Shown here piece by piece: positions 9,283 through 17,444 of a stretch of DNA of 40,649 nucleotides. Position numbers and translations under genes: made by a program. The notes below the pieces were generated by a model that had not been told where the DNA came from, searched no databases, and saw only the letters and a list, made by a program, of their open reading frames with translations. Position 1 is the stretch's first letter, and the number at the start of each line of letters is the position of its first letter. Origin of the DNA: Chlamydiota bacterium (GTDB lineage Bacteria; Chlamydiota; Chlamydiia; Chlamydiales; Rhabdochlamydiaceae); NCBI GenBank assembly GCA_013288075.1, contig JABDCQ010000014.1:1-40649 (forward strand), in the 5' to 3' direction.

Positions 9283-10170
9283 TTAAGTTCTAATATAATC
9301 GGATGTTCCTATGCCGATGGGGGCATTTAAGGAAAGTCTTTGAGCGATGGATGTTATGTGTGCAAGGCCGGTTTTACTTTCAAAACTGCTGCTTAAAACA
9401 AGAGAAATATTTTTTTTATTAGCCCATTTTTGTATCGGAAGGCAGTGGAGCATGCCGCCTTGGATTGTAGGTTTATAGATAAGGGCTTTTAATGTAGGCA
9501 GGTTTTCTAGGTCTTTTAGTGTAAGATCTGAGGGGAAAGATTCATCGACAGCAAGAGGATGAGTAAAGAGCTTTAGATCATGAGGATTTTGAAAAGGCTC
9601 TTCTACATAATCGAAGGCATCTAAGGGGAACTCTGAAAAAAAATCTAAAGAGTCTTTAGTTTTCCAGGCGCGGTTAACGTCTATACGCAAATGAAACGTG
9701 TCTTTTAATTGATTAATCAGATCTGAAGCTTCTTTGAAGGAAAGATGTCCTACTTTTAATTTGGCTGAAGTATAGCCTTCTTGTTTTCTTGGAAAGGCTC
9801 TTTCTAGAATTTCTTCATAAGATCCCATAAGAAGAGCGCTTGTTTGGGGAGAATATTTAGGAAGGGGACTTAAAAGAGAAAGAAGGGCAGACTCTAATCC
9901 AAAAGAGAGCGAAGGTAATAGATGAAGCGCTGTAAGCTCTTTAAAGATGTTGTTAGCCGTCCAATCAATCTTTAGAATAGCTTCTTTTTTTTGCTTTAGC
10001 TCTTCTAGAGCCTCGTCTAGCGTTTCCCTACTCCAAAGAGGTAGCGGCGCCACATCTCCTGCAGCCGTATTTCCCTTTTCATCTGTAATGTTGAGCAAAA
10101 CCCCAGCACGGACCTGCCCAGTAATAAGAGGCATCTCATAAGGCGTAAGAACAAGCATCCCTATTTTCAT
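9283..10170 (-). CDS. menC: o-Succinylbenzoate synthase-like (MenC)
   Basis: An enolase-superfamily protein of 295 residues that would dehydrate SHCHC to o-succinylbenzoate in menaquinone synthesis. Features seen: an N-terminal capping domain with GDVAPLPLWSRETLDEAL; the lysine strand KLKVG near residue 139; and the metal ligands of the barrel in RIDVNRAW, DYVEEP and AVDESF. A second lysine occurs in ALIYKPTIQGG. Related dipeptide epimerases share these motifs, but the N-terminal APLP.WSRETL pattern favours MenC. AAAGGAA precedes the ATG. No other men gene is in the window. A duplicated 3' tail lies at 8664-8810. Confidence 0.82.
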   Translation of the reverse strand: MKIGMLVLTPYEMPLITGQVRAGVLLNITDEKGNTAAGDVAPLPLWSRETLDEALEELKQKKEAILKIDWTANNIFKELTALHLLPSLSFGLESALLSLLSPLPKYSPQTSALLMGSYEEILERAFPRKQEGYTSAKLKVGHLSFKEASDLINQLKDTFHLRIDVNRAWKTKDSLDFFSEFPLDAFDYVEEPFQNPHDLKLFTHPLAVDESFPSDLTLKDLENLPTLKALIYKPTIQGGMLHCLPIQKWANKKNISLVLSSSFESKTGLAHITSIAQRLSLNAPIGIGTSDYIRT

Positions 10171-10188
10171 ACAACATTCCTTTGTTCT

Positions 10189-10360
10189 GCCTTTGGTAGC
10201 GCATACCTATTAAGCTATCTTTCTTTGTCCCGTTAGGGACTATGGAACGTAGCCAGGGGTTCCTTCGTCACGCCCTGGCTACGTTCCATAGTCCCTAGCG
10301 GGACAAAGAAAAAATTAGCCTTAAGCTTAACGCATACGTACTAGTACTACCGAAGGCAAA
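10189..10360. repeat. Large site-specific palindrome upstream of pyk
   Basis: The central arms TTTCTTTGTCCCG-TTAGGGACTATGGAACGTAGCCAGG (from 10220) and their complement (to about 10311) pair almost perfectly around a short loop near 10261-10270. Pairing then resumes further out: TGCCTTTGGTAG near 10189 with CTACCGAAGGCA near 10348, and GCATAC…TTAAGCT with AGCTTAA…GCATAC. It is unlike the other palindromes here in sequence. It fills the gap between the divergent menC and pyk genes. Confidence 0.85.
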
Positions 10361-10440
10361 GATTGGAACCGAGTCTAAGTGAAAGATATGGCCAAAGTCA
10401 AATTATCTTCTAAAACATTGTAATTTAAATGCTAAAGATG

Positions 10441-10483
10441 AAATCCGGACAATCTGAAGTTGAGCTTCAGATTGTCCGGATTT
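10441..10483. repeat. Perfect 19-bp hairpin before pyk
   Basis: AAATCCGGACAATCTGAAG (10441-10459), loop TTGAG, then the exact complement at 10465-10483. Its right end touches a possible pyk -35 box. It could be a terminator or a regulatory hairpin; there is no long T-run on either side. Confidence 0.85.
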
Positions 10484-10511
10484 TGCCAATTGAGAAGAAT
10501 GGCTCTATTGT
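10483..10511 (+). promoter_or_regulatory. Possible pyk promoter
   Basis: TTGCCA (10483-10488) and TATTGT (10506-10511) with a 17-base spacer. Transcription would begin only about 8 bases before the pyk ATG, giving a nearly leaderless message, which fits the absence of a Shine-Dalgarno. Weak evidence. Confidence 0.3.
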
Positions 10512-10525
10512 TTAAAATAAATTTT

Positions 10526-11950
10526 ATGAGAACAAGAACAAAAATCATCTGCACTATAGGCCCAGCTGTTAGCTCGTATGCCAAAATCTTAGAGCTTATC
10601 GATGCAGGGATGAACGTAGCGAGGTTGAATTTTAGCCATGGCACTCATGCTGAGCATCTTGAGGTAATTGAAAGCCTTAAGAAAGCGCGCATAGAAAAAC
10701 AAGTTCCTTTAGCAATCATGCTTGATACGAAGGGTCCTGAAATCCGTGTAGGCAAAATGTTAAACGATCAGGTAGAACTTAAAAGCGGGCAGTCTCTTAT
10801 TCTTGTTAAAGATCCTGTCATTGGAGATTCTCGCCAAATCAATATCACCCCTCCTATAGTGATCGACAATATCAAGGTGGGTGATACCGTTTTATTCGAT
10901 GATGGATACATCATCTCTAAAGCGACGCAAAAAACAGAAAAAGGCGTTACCCTTGAAATTCAAAATTCTGGCGTTTTAAAAAGCCATAAAGGGGTAAATA
11001 TTCCCGGCTCTCATATAGAGCTTCCTGCCATGACAGACCAAGATATTGAAGATATTGTATTTGGCTGCAAACAAGATGTCGATATCATTGCAGCTTCTTT
11101 TATTCGGTCGCCTGCCCATGTTATTGAAATTAAAGATCTTTTAAAAGCTCAAGATAAATCAGCTATTTTGGTGATCGCTAAAATTGAAAATGCGCAAGGG
11201 GTAGAAAATTTTGATCAGATCATTAAAGTAGCAGATGGGATTATGGTTGCAAGAGGAGATTTGGGGGTAGAGCTTCCTTTAAAAAGAGTGCCTATCTTGC
11301 AAAAGATGATGATTAAAAAGTGTTATTTGGCTTGTAAGCCCGTTGTTGTAGCCACTCAAATGCTTGAATCCATGATTAAAAATCCTCGTCCTACACGGGC
11401 CGAAGTATCCGATGTAGCCAATGCTATTTACGATAGCACCTCTTGTGTGATGCTCTCTGGAGAAACTGCTGTTGGGCTTTACGCTATAGAGGCAGTGAAA
11501 ATGATGAAAAGTATCATTGAAGAGACCGAAGCAAATGTCGATTACAGAGGCTTTTTTGAAGATACATCTAAAAAGGATTTTCATGATGTTTCCTCCTCAG
11601 TTTCTCTAGCAGCTGTTCAAACAGCTTATAGCGCTCAGGCAAAAGCGATTTTTGCTTTTACCCATAGTGGATTTACTGTGCGGCTTATCTCCAGATATCG
11701 CCCCTTAATGCCGGTGATTGCGCTTACCTCTAATCCTAAAATTTATCATCAGATGTCGCTTAATTGGGGAGTGATCCCTTTGCCGCCAGCTGATGCTAAA
11801 AATGTGGAAGAAGCTTTTAAAATGGTTTGCAAGTACTCTTTGAAAGAGGGTCTTCTAAAAGAAGGAGACCTTGTGGTTGTTTCTGCAGGCTCTCCTTTTG
11901 GAATAAGCGGCACAACCAACATGATGATGGTTAAAACTGTGCAAACTTGA
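10526..11950 (+). CDS. pyk: Pyruvate kinase
   Basis: Transfers phosphate from phosphoenolpyruvate to ADP, the last step of glycolysis. The start at ATG 10526 gives MRTRTKIICTIGPA, the normal N-terminus; a TTG further upstream lies inside the hairpin and is rejected. The 474 residues fit the family. Motifs include NVARLNFSHG, MLDTKGPEIRVG (around the B domain), the active-site signature IAKIENAQG with its catalytic lysine, ARGDLGVELP, ATQMLESM and MLSGETAVG. The C-terminal effector domain is present. No strong Shine-Dalgarno is visible. It is convergent with rsmE across a 165-bp palindrome. Confidence 0.96.
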   Translation: MRTRTKIICTIGPAVSSYAKILELIDAGMNVARLNFSHGTHAEHLEVIESLKKARIEKQVPLAIMLDTKGPEIRVGKMLNDQVELKSGQSLILVKDPVIGDSRQINITPPIVIDNIKVGDTVLFDDGYIISKATQKTEKGVTLEIQNSGVLKSHKGVNIPGSHIELPAMTDQDIEDIVFGCKQDVDIIAASFIRSPAHVIEIKDLLKAQDKSAILVIAKIENAQGVENFDQIIKVADGIMVARGDLGVELPLKRVPILQKMMIKKCYLACKPVVVATQMLESMIKNPRPTRAEVSDVANAIYDSTSCVMLSGETAVGLYAIEAVKMMKSIIEETEANVDYRGFFEDTSKKDFHDVSSSVSLAAVQTAYSAQAKAIFAFTHSGFTVRLISRYRPLMPVIALTSNPKIYHQMSLNWGVIPLPPADAKNVEEAFKMVCKYSLKEGLLKEGDLVVVSAGSPFGISGTTNMMMVKTVQT

Positions 11951-12108
11951 ACTTTGGGTTTCTTTCCTCGAAATTAGCGAAGATTTTCGATGATTTTTCT
12001 TTCTTTTTGTCCATCGCAATAGTCAAATGCCTATTGAGATGGACAAAAAGAAAGAAAAATTGCGGAAAGATCGCTAATTTCGAGCGAATTAAACCCAAAG
12101 TTCAAGTT
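11944..12108. repeat. Long palindrome joining pyk and rsmE 3' ends
   Basis: AACTTGAACTTTGGGTTT at 11944 pairs with its complement ending at 12108. Further paired blocks follow inwards: CTCGAAATTAGCGA with TCGCTAATTTCGAG, then TTTTTCTTTCTTTTTGTCCATC with its complement, closing at CAATAG-TCAAATGC-CTATTG. Mismatches interrupt the stem. The left arm starts in the last codons of pyk and the right arm lies inside the final codons of rsmE. It may act as a bidirectional terminator. Confidence 0.85.
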
Positions 12109-12805
12109 GTAGCAAACTAAGGGCAACAACCGGCGCTGTGTCTACGCGCAAGATGTTATCGTGTAACTTCACCCCAAGAGCTCCTAATGAATTTTCAAGA
12201 AAGTCTACCTCTTTTTCATGCAGTCCGCTTTCAGGCCCTATAACAAAAATGGAAGGAGTTTCAAGCGGCTTTTTTATGGCTTCCCACAAATAAGGAGCCT
12301 TTTCTCTTGTGTCTCCAAATAAAATAGTTCCTTCTTGTTTTTTCCAATGTTGCAAGGCAGGTTTCATGACAATTTTAGGTAAATCAAGACGACCAGATTG
12401 TTTCATAGCAGCAATGACAAGCATCTGCATTCTTTCTTGTTGGTTTTTGCTAAATTCAGCTTTTTCACTTAATTTGGCAGGGAAAAGCCAAAATTCTAAC
12501 ACATTTAGCTCGGTCGCTTTTTCCAAAATGTATTCAAGCCTGTTAAAGCGCGGAATTGCCTGAGCAAGAATGATGGAAGGCCTTTTATGAGAAACGTGAA
12601 TATCCACCACAGAACAAAGCGCAGTATCTTTTGAAAGACTTTTAATTACCGCCTTAGCCAAGATCCCTGTCCCATTAATAAGCTCTATTTCCTCACCCAC
12701 CGTAGCGCGCATCACGCGAAGAAGATGATGCGCCTCATCTCCCTTAAGGAGAATCTCCCCACCCTTCGCAATAGTCTCATCTACAAAAAATCTCGCTGCC
12801 GGCAT
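12089..12805 (-). CDS. rsmE: 16S rRNA m3U1498 methyltransferase
   Basis: Methylates N3 of U1498 in 16S rRNA on the assembled 30S subunit. The 238 residues match the family length. The N-terminal PUA-like part includes RFFVDE, GDEAHHLLRVMR and the GEEIELINGTG turn. The C-terminal SPOUT knot shows KATELNV, AMKQSGR, IFVIGPESGL and the closing LRVDTAPVVALSLLQLE, the cofactor-binding trefoil region. AGGAGTG precedes the ATG at a good distance. Its last codons form one arm of the palindrome shared with pyk. Confidence 0.95.
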   Translation of the reverse strand: MPAARFFVDETIAKGGEILLKGDEAHHLLRVMRATVGEEIELINGTGILAKAVIKSLSKDTALCSVVDIHVSHKRPSIILAQAIPRFNRLEYILEKATELNVLEFWLFPAKLSEKAEFSKNQQERMQMLVIAAMKQSGRLDLPKIVMKPALQHWKKQEGTILFGDTREKAPYLWEAIKKPLETPSIFVIGPESGLHEKEVDFLENSLGALGVKLHDNILRVDTAPVVALSLLQLELWV

Positions 12806-12826
12806 TAATCACTCCTATTTTTTACT

Positions 12827-12991
12827 AACAAAGAGGGTTTCTTTCTCTCTCTCTCTTTCTTCCTCTGTGGTTTCTTGTCTCTGTGGTTTAAATCTTGGCT
12901 AAGCTTAGAGATCCAAAAGACTCGCATTTTTTAAACCACAGAGACAAGAAACCACAGAGGAAGAGAGAGAGAGATTTCACTTCTCTTTGTT
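12827..12991. repeat. Palindromic repeat copy C
   Basis: Perfect tips AACAAAGAG / CTCTTTGTT and complete paired arms (CTTCCTCTGTGGTTTCTTGT and onward, with its complement). The loop is of the GATCCAAAAGACT type also found in the two copies at 38750-39049. It lies between the rsmE start and the lpxL stop; a second CTCTTTGTT follows at about 12998 next to the lpxL stop. Confidence 0.92.
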
Positions 12992-13006
12992 AATTTTCTC
13001 TTTGTT

Positions 13007-14215
13007 CTAGGCGAGGATGGCGCTCTTAAGCACTTCGCCTAGGTTTTCGTCTTCTTCTTTTAGGTCTTTAAGGGTGCTTACTCTAAAGGCACTTTGTTTT
13101 TTGAAGTGCTTGGAAATTTCTTTGTTTTCGCTAAAGTTAAAGACAAGCTTGAAGTGCTTAGGGCTTTTTAAAACCTCTTCGAGCTTTTTGTAATATATCA
13201 CTTCGAAATCCTCTATAGCCATACAATCTTTTGGTACAAATAGCGTAATAAATTCTGTGGGGTAAATTTCTCTAAATACTTTCAAGTAAGGAAGCATTTT
13301 TTTGTAATCATGATCTAAAACAATGGCAATCGATTCATGCCTAAATTTACGCTTCAATCTTCCAGGAACTTGTTGCTTCCACCTGTTATGAATCCAGAGC
13401 CACTCTCCAGGAGATTTTCTTACGCTCTTTTCAAAAATTCCAAGAGCTTCTTTCATCATTCTATCCACTTCTTCTTCTAAAGAGGCCGCAGGATTTGGCA
13501 AAATAGGGTCGGAATAATGGATTTTGTATTTCCCTTTTATTCTTGTCGTTGTAGCTACAATAAGGGGGCATTCTGTGCGGTAAGCTAAAAGAGCTGGTAA
13601 AGGAGATGTCCATGCAAGCTTTCCTAAAAAGGGACAGCAAAACCCGCTATCGGGCATCCCTTGATCGCCTACAATGCCTAAAAAAGACCCCCTTTTTAAA
13701 GCGCGCAGGCCCTCTTTAACAGCTGTTTTGGGAGTGATAATTTTTCCGCCAAATTTTTGTCTAATACGAAGGATCCAGTTGTAGAGATATATGTTTTTAA
13801 TGGGGCGTCCAATAGCAGTGCCAGGCATTCTACTTGTCCCTTCTAGAAATAAAATCTCCCAGTTTGATTGGTGGCCGCAAAAAAAGATCACGCCTTTGCC
13901 TTTTTCAATATAGGTATTAGCTTCTTCGGGGTTATCGCAGTAAGCGACCTTAGCAATGTTTTTTTCGTAGTCAAATTTGGCATACTCGAGGCAGGTGATC
14001 ATCAGGTTTTGAATGGACTCTTTAGCTACCTTTCTAAGCTCTTTTTCGTTTAAGTTTAAATTCGTTAAGGAAAGGTTGCAAAGGGCTCTTTTTCTAAATT
14101 TAGGGATGAGATGGTAGGCAATAGCGCCTAAGAATCTTCCCAACTTATGCAAGTTTCTGTAAGAGAGAAAAATGAGGGGAAAAGTAAAAAGTCTAATAAG
14201 TAAATAGCTTAGCAT
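13007..14215 (-). CDS. lpxL: Lipid A late acyltransferase (LpxL/HtrB type)
   Basis: Adds a secondary acyl chain to the lipid A precursor at the inner membrane. The first 20 residues form a hydrophobic anchor. The catalytic H-x4-E motif is HQSNWE at residues 115-120, in the usual context GVIFFCGH. Later family blocks are visible (GIVGDQGMPDSG, RTECPLIVATT, WLWIHNRWK). The 402 residues exceed the roughly 300 of E. coli LpxL: about 100 extra C-terminal residues (from about ESIAIVLDHDYK) form a separate alpha/beta-looking region, as I recall for chlamydial HtrB. Its start overlaps the preceding glycosyltransferase by 7 bp, implying translational coupling. Confidence 0.92.
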   Translation of the reverse strand: MLSYLLIRLFTFPLIFLSYRNLHKLGRFLGAIAYHLIPKFRKRALCNLSLTNLNLNEKELRKVAKESIQNLMITCLEYAKFDYEKNIAKVAYCDNPEEANTYIEKGKGVIFFCGHQSNWEILFLEGTSRMPGTAIGRPIKNIYLYNWILRIRQKFGGKIITPKTAVKEGLRALKRGSFLGIVGDQGMPDSGFCCPFLGKLAWTSPLPALLAYRTECPLIVATTTRIKGKYKIHYSDPILPNPAASLEEEVDRMMKEALGIFEKSVRKSPGEWLWIHNRWKQQVPGRLKRKFRHESIAIVLDHDYKKMLPYLKVFREIYPTEFITLFVPKDCMAIEDFEVIYYKKLEEVLKSPKHFKLVFNFSENKEISKHFKKQSAFRVSTLKDLKEEDENLGEVLKSAILA

Positions 14216-15336
14216 AAGGTGGCTTCAACAAATTTTGAAAGGCTTTTAGAAAAGTCTAGATATGCATATGTATTTCTAATCAAAAGAGCGCTTTCTCTTG
14301 TTTTTCTATAGTTTAATGCTTTATTTAAGGCTAGCGCAACCGATTCAGGATCATAAAGATCTTCAATAACAGCTCCACTATTGCTGTCTAATACTTCATG
14401 CCCTCCGTTTGTTTTAGAAGATACAACAAAAAGCCCCATAGCAAGTGCTTCTACAGTCACATTTGCAAAAGGATCATAAAAAGAGGGGATCACAAGGGTA
14501 TCTGCTAACTGATAGAACTGTTTTACATCGGCCCTATTTCCAAAAAAGGTGACCTTTTTAGTAAGCCCTAATTTGTCTCTTAATTTGATAAAATAAGAAA
14601 GAATTTTTTCTTTTCCAAGAACACTTAAGTGAAATTCTTTTTCCTTTAAAAGACTAAGTCCCAAAAGAAGTTTTTCTAACCCTTTACGTTTATAATTGTG
14701 TCCAATAAAAAGGAGGTGATGAGAGCTTTCTTCTAATTGTAGTTCTTTAGCAAAAGCCCCTTTCCTTTTTTGCCAGCCATCAAAATCTTTTTGCATTTCA
14801 TCCCATTCTACCCCGTTATGAATCACTTCAATTTTAGCAGGGTCAGTTTGATAAAAATGGAGGATTTCGTTTTTTACCATATGAGAATTGGTAAAAATCT
14901 TTTGCGTTTCTCTTTGTTCAAAACCTAGTTTTTCTAGTTTTAGAAGAGTGCGATGCAAGGGATTGATCTTAAATTCAAGAGCTTTAAAAAAACCTTCAGC
15001 CTTTTTCCTGTGAGCTAAGAAAGCTGCATGAACCCCGTTGCTTGCGCGCAAATGGGTTTGAAAGCTGTTGCGATCCATTCCAAACACAATGTCCGGTTTT
15101 AACCTTTCTATTGTTTTTTTACACCAAGCATCAAAGTCTAATGTATGTTTGTAGCTAAGCTTTGGCTTTTTAACAAAGTGAAGGGTATTAATGTCTGTGT
15201 TAAGAGAAGGCCCAGAGGTAAGAATGGTAACTTGGCACCCCTTTTCTTCAAAGGCTTTAGCCAGTCTTAAGGTGTATTTTTCTGCCCCGCCCCCTTTTGC
15301 AAGAGAGCTTTTTAGCAAAACAACATGTCTATTCAT
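14209..15336 (-). CDS. GT4-family glycosyltransferase, WaaG-like
   Basis: The ATG at 15336 is chosen because it forms a TAATG overlap with the stop of the upstream gene, giving a 375-residue protein starting MNRHVVLLKSSLAKGGGAEK. The GGGAEKYTLRLAKAF N-terminal loop, the acceptor-side segment RASNGVHAAFLAHR, HNGVEW, and the donor-binding C-terminal block PSFYDPFANVTVEALAMG with GGHEVL are typical of retaining GT4 enzymes. They are closest in flavour to WaaG-type LPS core glucosyltransferases. With lpxL directly downstream and overlapping, a role in LPS core assembly on the cytoplasmic face is likely. The sugar cannot be read from sequence. Confidence 0.88.
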   Translation of the reverse strand: MNRHVVLLKSSLAKGGGAEKYTLRLAKAFEEKGCQVTILTSGPSLNTDINTLHFVKKPKLSYKHTLDFDAWCKKTIERLKPDIVFGMDRNSFQTHLRASNGVHAAFLAHRKKAEGFFKALEFKINPLHRTLLKLEKLGFEQRETQKIFTNSHMVKNEILHFYQTDPAKIEVIHNGVEWDEMQKDFDGWQKRKGAFAKELQLEESSHHLLFIGHNYKRKGLEKLLLGLSLLKEKEFHLSVLGKEKILSYFIKLRDKLGLTKKVTFFGNRADVKQFYQLADTLVIPSFYDPFANVTVEALAMGLFVVSSKTNGGHEVLDSNSGAVIEDLYDPESVALALNKALNYRKTRESALLIRNTYAYLDFSKSLSKFVEATLC

Positions 15337-16580
15337 TAGTATTCGATGTTCTCGGTGATGTAAATACGGCTTTTGTCGCATTTAATGTTAAGGGCTAGCT
15401 TCGATCCGTCTTCTTTGAAAAGCTCGAAGCGGCTCATGTAGCTTCTAAAACGGTTTCTCCAGTAAATTTCCTTAAGGATGGGTTGGAAGTCTTTAGAAAG
15501 TTCTTCATCGGAAATTTCACTTTTTAGTCTTGCTACATACTCATCTTCAAGAATGCGCGGATTTACAAATTGAACACTCCATTCAAGAGAGCCATGAGGC
15601 GTAACAATCACCTGAAGCTGCATCATCTCTTGAACAACTTCTAAGAATAGGGCACTGACTCCTTTTGCATATAAAGGAATGCTCAGTGTGTCGTGATGGC
15701 TTGCTTTAGAGATAAGGAGGTTTTCTTCTAAGCTGTAATTTGCTCTATCCAAAATTCCTTTATATCCGGGAAGGAAGAATACATTAATGGGAAGTTTCGT
15801 ATCTAAAGGAAGAAGATCGTATCTGGCAAAGTCAATGCGTAGTTGTTTAGCTTCTGCATCATCAATAAGAATGGGGCTATCAGAAAGTGCGGGGATAGAA
15901 ATTTGTTTCCAGTGTTCAGGCACTTGAAAACTGACTACTTCCGATTTTTCTTGTCTTAGGTTATCAAGCTCCGTTTTTGAGATATCATTTAAATTAAAGG
16001 TAAGCTGGTGCTCTTTAAGCTTAAGTTTATTAATGACATCTTCAGGCCCTTTTACAGTGAGGGTCATGCGATAAGGCCAAACATCTAAAAATTCATAGCC
16101 TCTTGGAGGATCTCCAACAGGTTGAGTGATCACTATAGGAAGCCTTTCTGTAATGAGTTTTACAGATTCAAGGGTAAGGCTCTGTGTGGAGACCTGGGAA
16201 ATGCCATTTACAATATCAATAGCTGAGTTAAGCGGGATAATATTTTTTTTCGAGATAGACTCTACCCATCTATCAGGTTTATCTGTTGCATCTACAATCA
16301 CTTCAAAGGCGCTAGGATTTAAAGCGTCTAGGCATGTTTTATTCCCTACAAAAGTGATGGAGATCATTTTCTCAAGCGTCCCATTATTTTGGGTTCCCAT
16401 CACCTTTTTGTTGGAGGGAATATTCACTATTTTTACAGGAATGTTATTAATGGTTTTTGTAGCGGTCAGCGAATGGTTAATAACAAACCATGCGACAATA
16501 GCGATAAACCAAGAAAAGTACTTTCTTTGCCAGTTGCTAAGAAACCATTTGTGAAAAAGTGTTTTCATTCCTTTAACCAT
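15336..16580 (-). CDS. cdaR: YbbR-domain regulator of diadenylate cyclase
   Basis: YbbR/CdaR proteins are membrane-anchored extracytoplasmic proteins that partner and modulate CdaA. One transmembrane helix at residues about 22-40 (YFSWFIAIVAWFVINHSL) is followed by repeated YbbR-type beta domains; tell-tale segments are INNIPVKIVNIPSNK, PIVITQPVGDPPRGYEFLDVWP and MTLTVKGPEDVINKLK. The 414 residues allow three to four repeats. It overlaps the 3' end of cdaA by 16 bp from ATG 16580, or by 4 bp (ATGA) if translation starts at ATG 16568; the start is not settled. It is directly followed by the glycosyltransferase. Confidence 0.92.
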   Translation of the reverse strand: MVKGMKTLFHKWFLSNWQRKYFSWFIAIVAWFVINHSLTATKTINNIPVKIVNIPSNKKVMGTQNNGTLEKMISITFVGNKTCLDALNPSAFEVIVDATDKPDRWVESISKKNIIPLNSAIDIVNGISQVSTQSLTLESVKLITERLPIVITQPVGDPPRGYEFLDVWPYRMTLTVKGPEDVINKLKLKEHQLTFNLNDISKTELDNLRQEKSEVVSFQVPEHWKQISIPALSDSPILIDDAEAKQLRIDFARYDLLPLDTKLPINVFFLPGYKGILDRANYSLEENLLISKASHHDTLSIPLYAKGVSALFLEVVQEMMQLQVIVTPHGSLEWSVQFVNPRILEDEYVARLKSEISDEELSKDFQPILKEIYWRNRFRSYMSRFELFKEDGSKLALNIKCDKSRIYITENIEY

Positions 16581-17365
16581 TTACGTATTTTAAATTGCTC
16601 AGGAATTGGAGCTTCGTGAGTCGGCAAATAAAGACTTCTAATGATCCCTTTAAATCTATCAATTTTAAGGCCCCTTGTAATGATGCCCTCTCTAGCAATA
16701 GAAACTTTCCCTGTTTCTTCAGAGACAACAATAATGACAGCGTCTGTTGTTTGGCTAACCCCAAGAGCAGCTCTATGCCGTGTTCCCATTCCTCTAATGC
16801 TTTCAAGGCTCTCTTCAGCAAGAGGTAAAATCACTGCGGCAGCAATAATTGTGCGGTCTCTAAGAAGGACTGCTCCATCATGCAAAGGAGACATATTCGT
16901 AAAAATAGATTCTAAAAGCTCAGAAGAAAAATGAGCATTAATCAGGACGGCTTTCTCTGCAAATTCATTTAAAGAATCTTCGTTTTCTAAAACAATGAGT
17001 GCGCCCATTCTTTTTTCTGCAAGGCGGTAGACGCAGTTGCCAAGCTGCTCTAAAAATTTATCAAATTCAGAAAGATCTTTCTCTCTTTTCCCCTTAAGAC
17101 TTAGCTTAGATAAAGCCACTCTAAGTTCTGGCTGGAAAATCACTACAATAGCCAAGGCAGCAATATTGGCAACGAAGAACATGATCTTATTTAAAATAGG
17201 GAAGTTTAACAAGCTGGAGGCTGCATAAATAAGAAGAAAAGCTAAGAGCCCAAGAACTAAGTCCATAGATCTTGTATTCCAGAAAAACGAGAGGATATAG
17301 TTGATCATGAACGCAATAATAGCGATCTCTAGAAAGGGGGTAAGCGTTTGGAATACTGCAATCAT
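16565..17365 (-). CDS. cdaA: Diadenylate cyclase (CdaA/DacA type)
   Basis: Makes cyclic di-AMP from two ATP. The first 85 residues hold about three membrane helices (ITPFLEIAIIAF…, LVLGLLAFLLIYAA, IMFFVANIAALAIVVIF). A cytoplasmic DAC domain follows, with the two signature blocks DGAVLLRD and GTRHRAALG that bind ATP and metal. Length 266 matches CdaA. It is the first gene of a four-gene overlapping run with cdaR, a glycosyltransferase and lpxL. In Chlamydia the homologous pair (dacA-ybbR) also adjoins htrB (from memory), so the linkage of c-di-AMP to envelope lipids is old. Confidence 0.95.
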   Translation of the reverse strand: MIAVFQTLTPFLEIAIIAFMINYILSFFWNTRSMDLVLGLLAFLLIYAASSLLNFPILNKIMFFVANIAALAIVVIFQPELRVALSKLSLKGKREKDLSEFDKFLEQLGNCVYRLAEKRMGALIVLENEDSLNEFAEKAVLINAHFSSELLESIFTNMSPLHDGAVLLRDRTIIAAAVILPLAEESLESIRGMGTRHRAALGVSQTTDAVIIVVSEETGKVSIAREGIITRGLKIDRFKGIIRSLYLPTHEAPIPEQFKIRKWLKE

Positions 17366-17444
17366 TAACTTCTATCCTTAAAAAGCGGAAACCGCTTTGA
17401 ACAAAAAGCCATTGTCTCTAAATTTGAAAATTTGTCAAAAGGAA

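Noticed and set aside
10460-10525. Longer pyruvate kinase N-terminus from a TTG
   Set aside because: It would start in the hairpin loop and adds residues foreign to the family.
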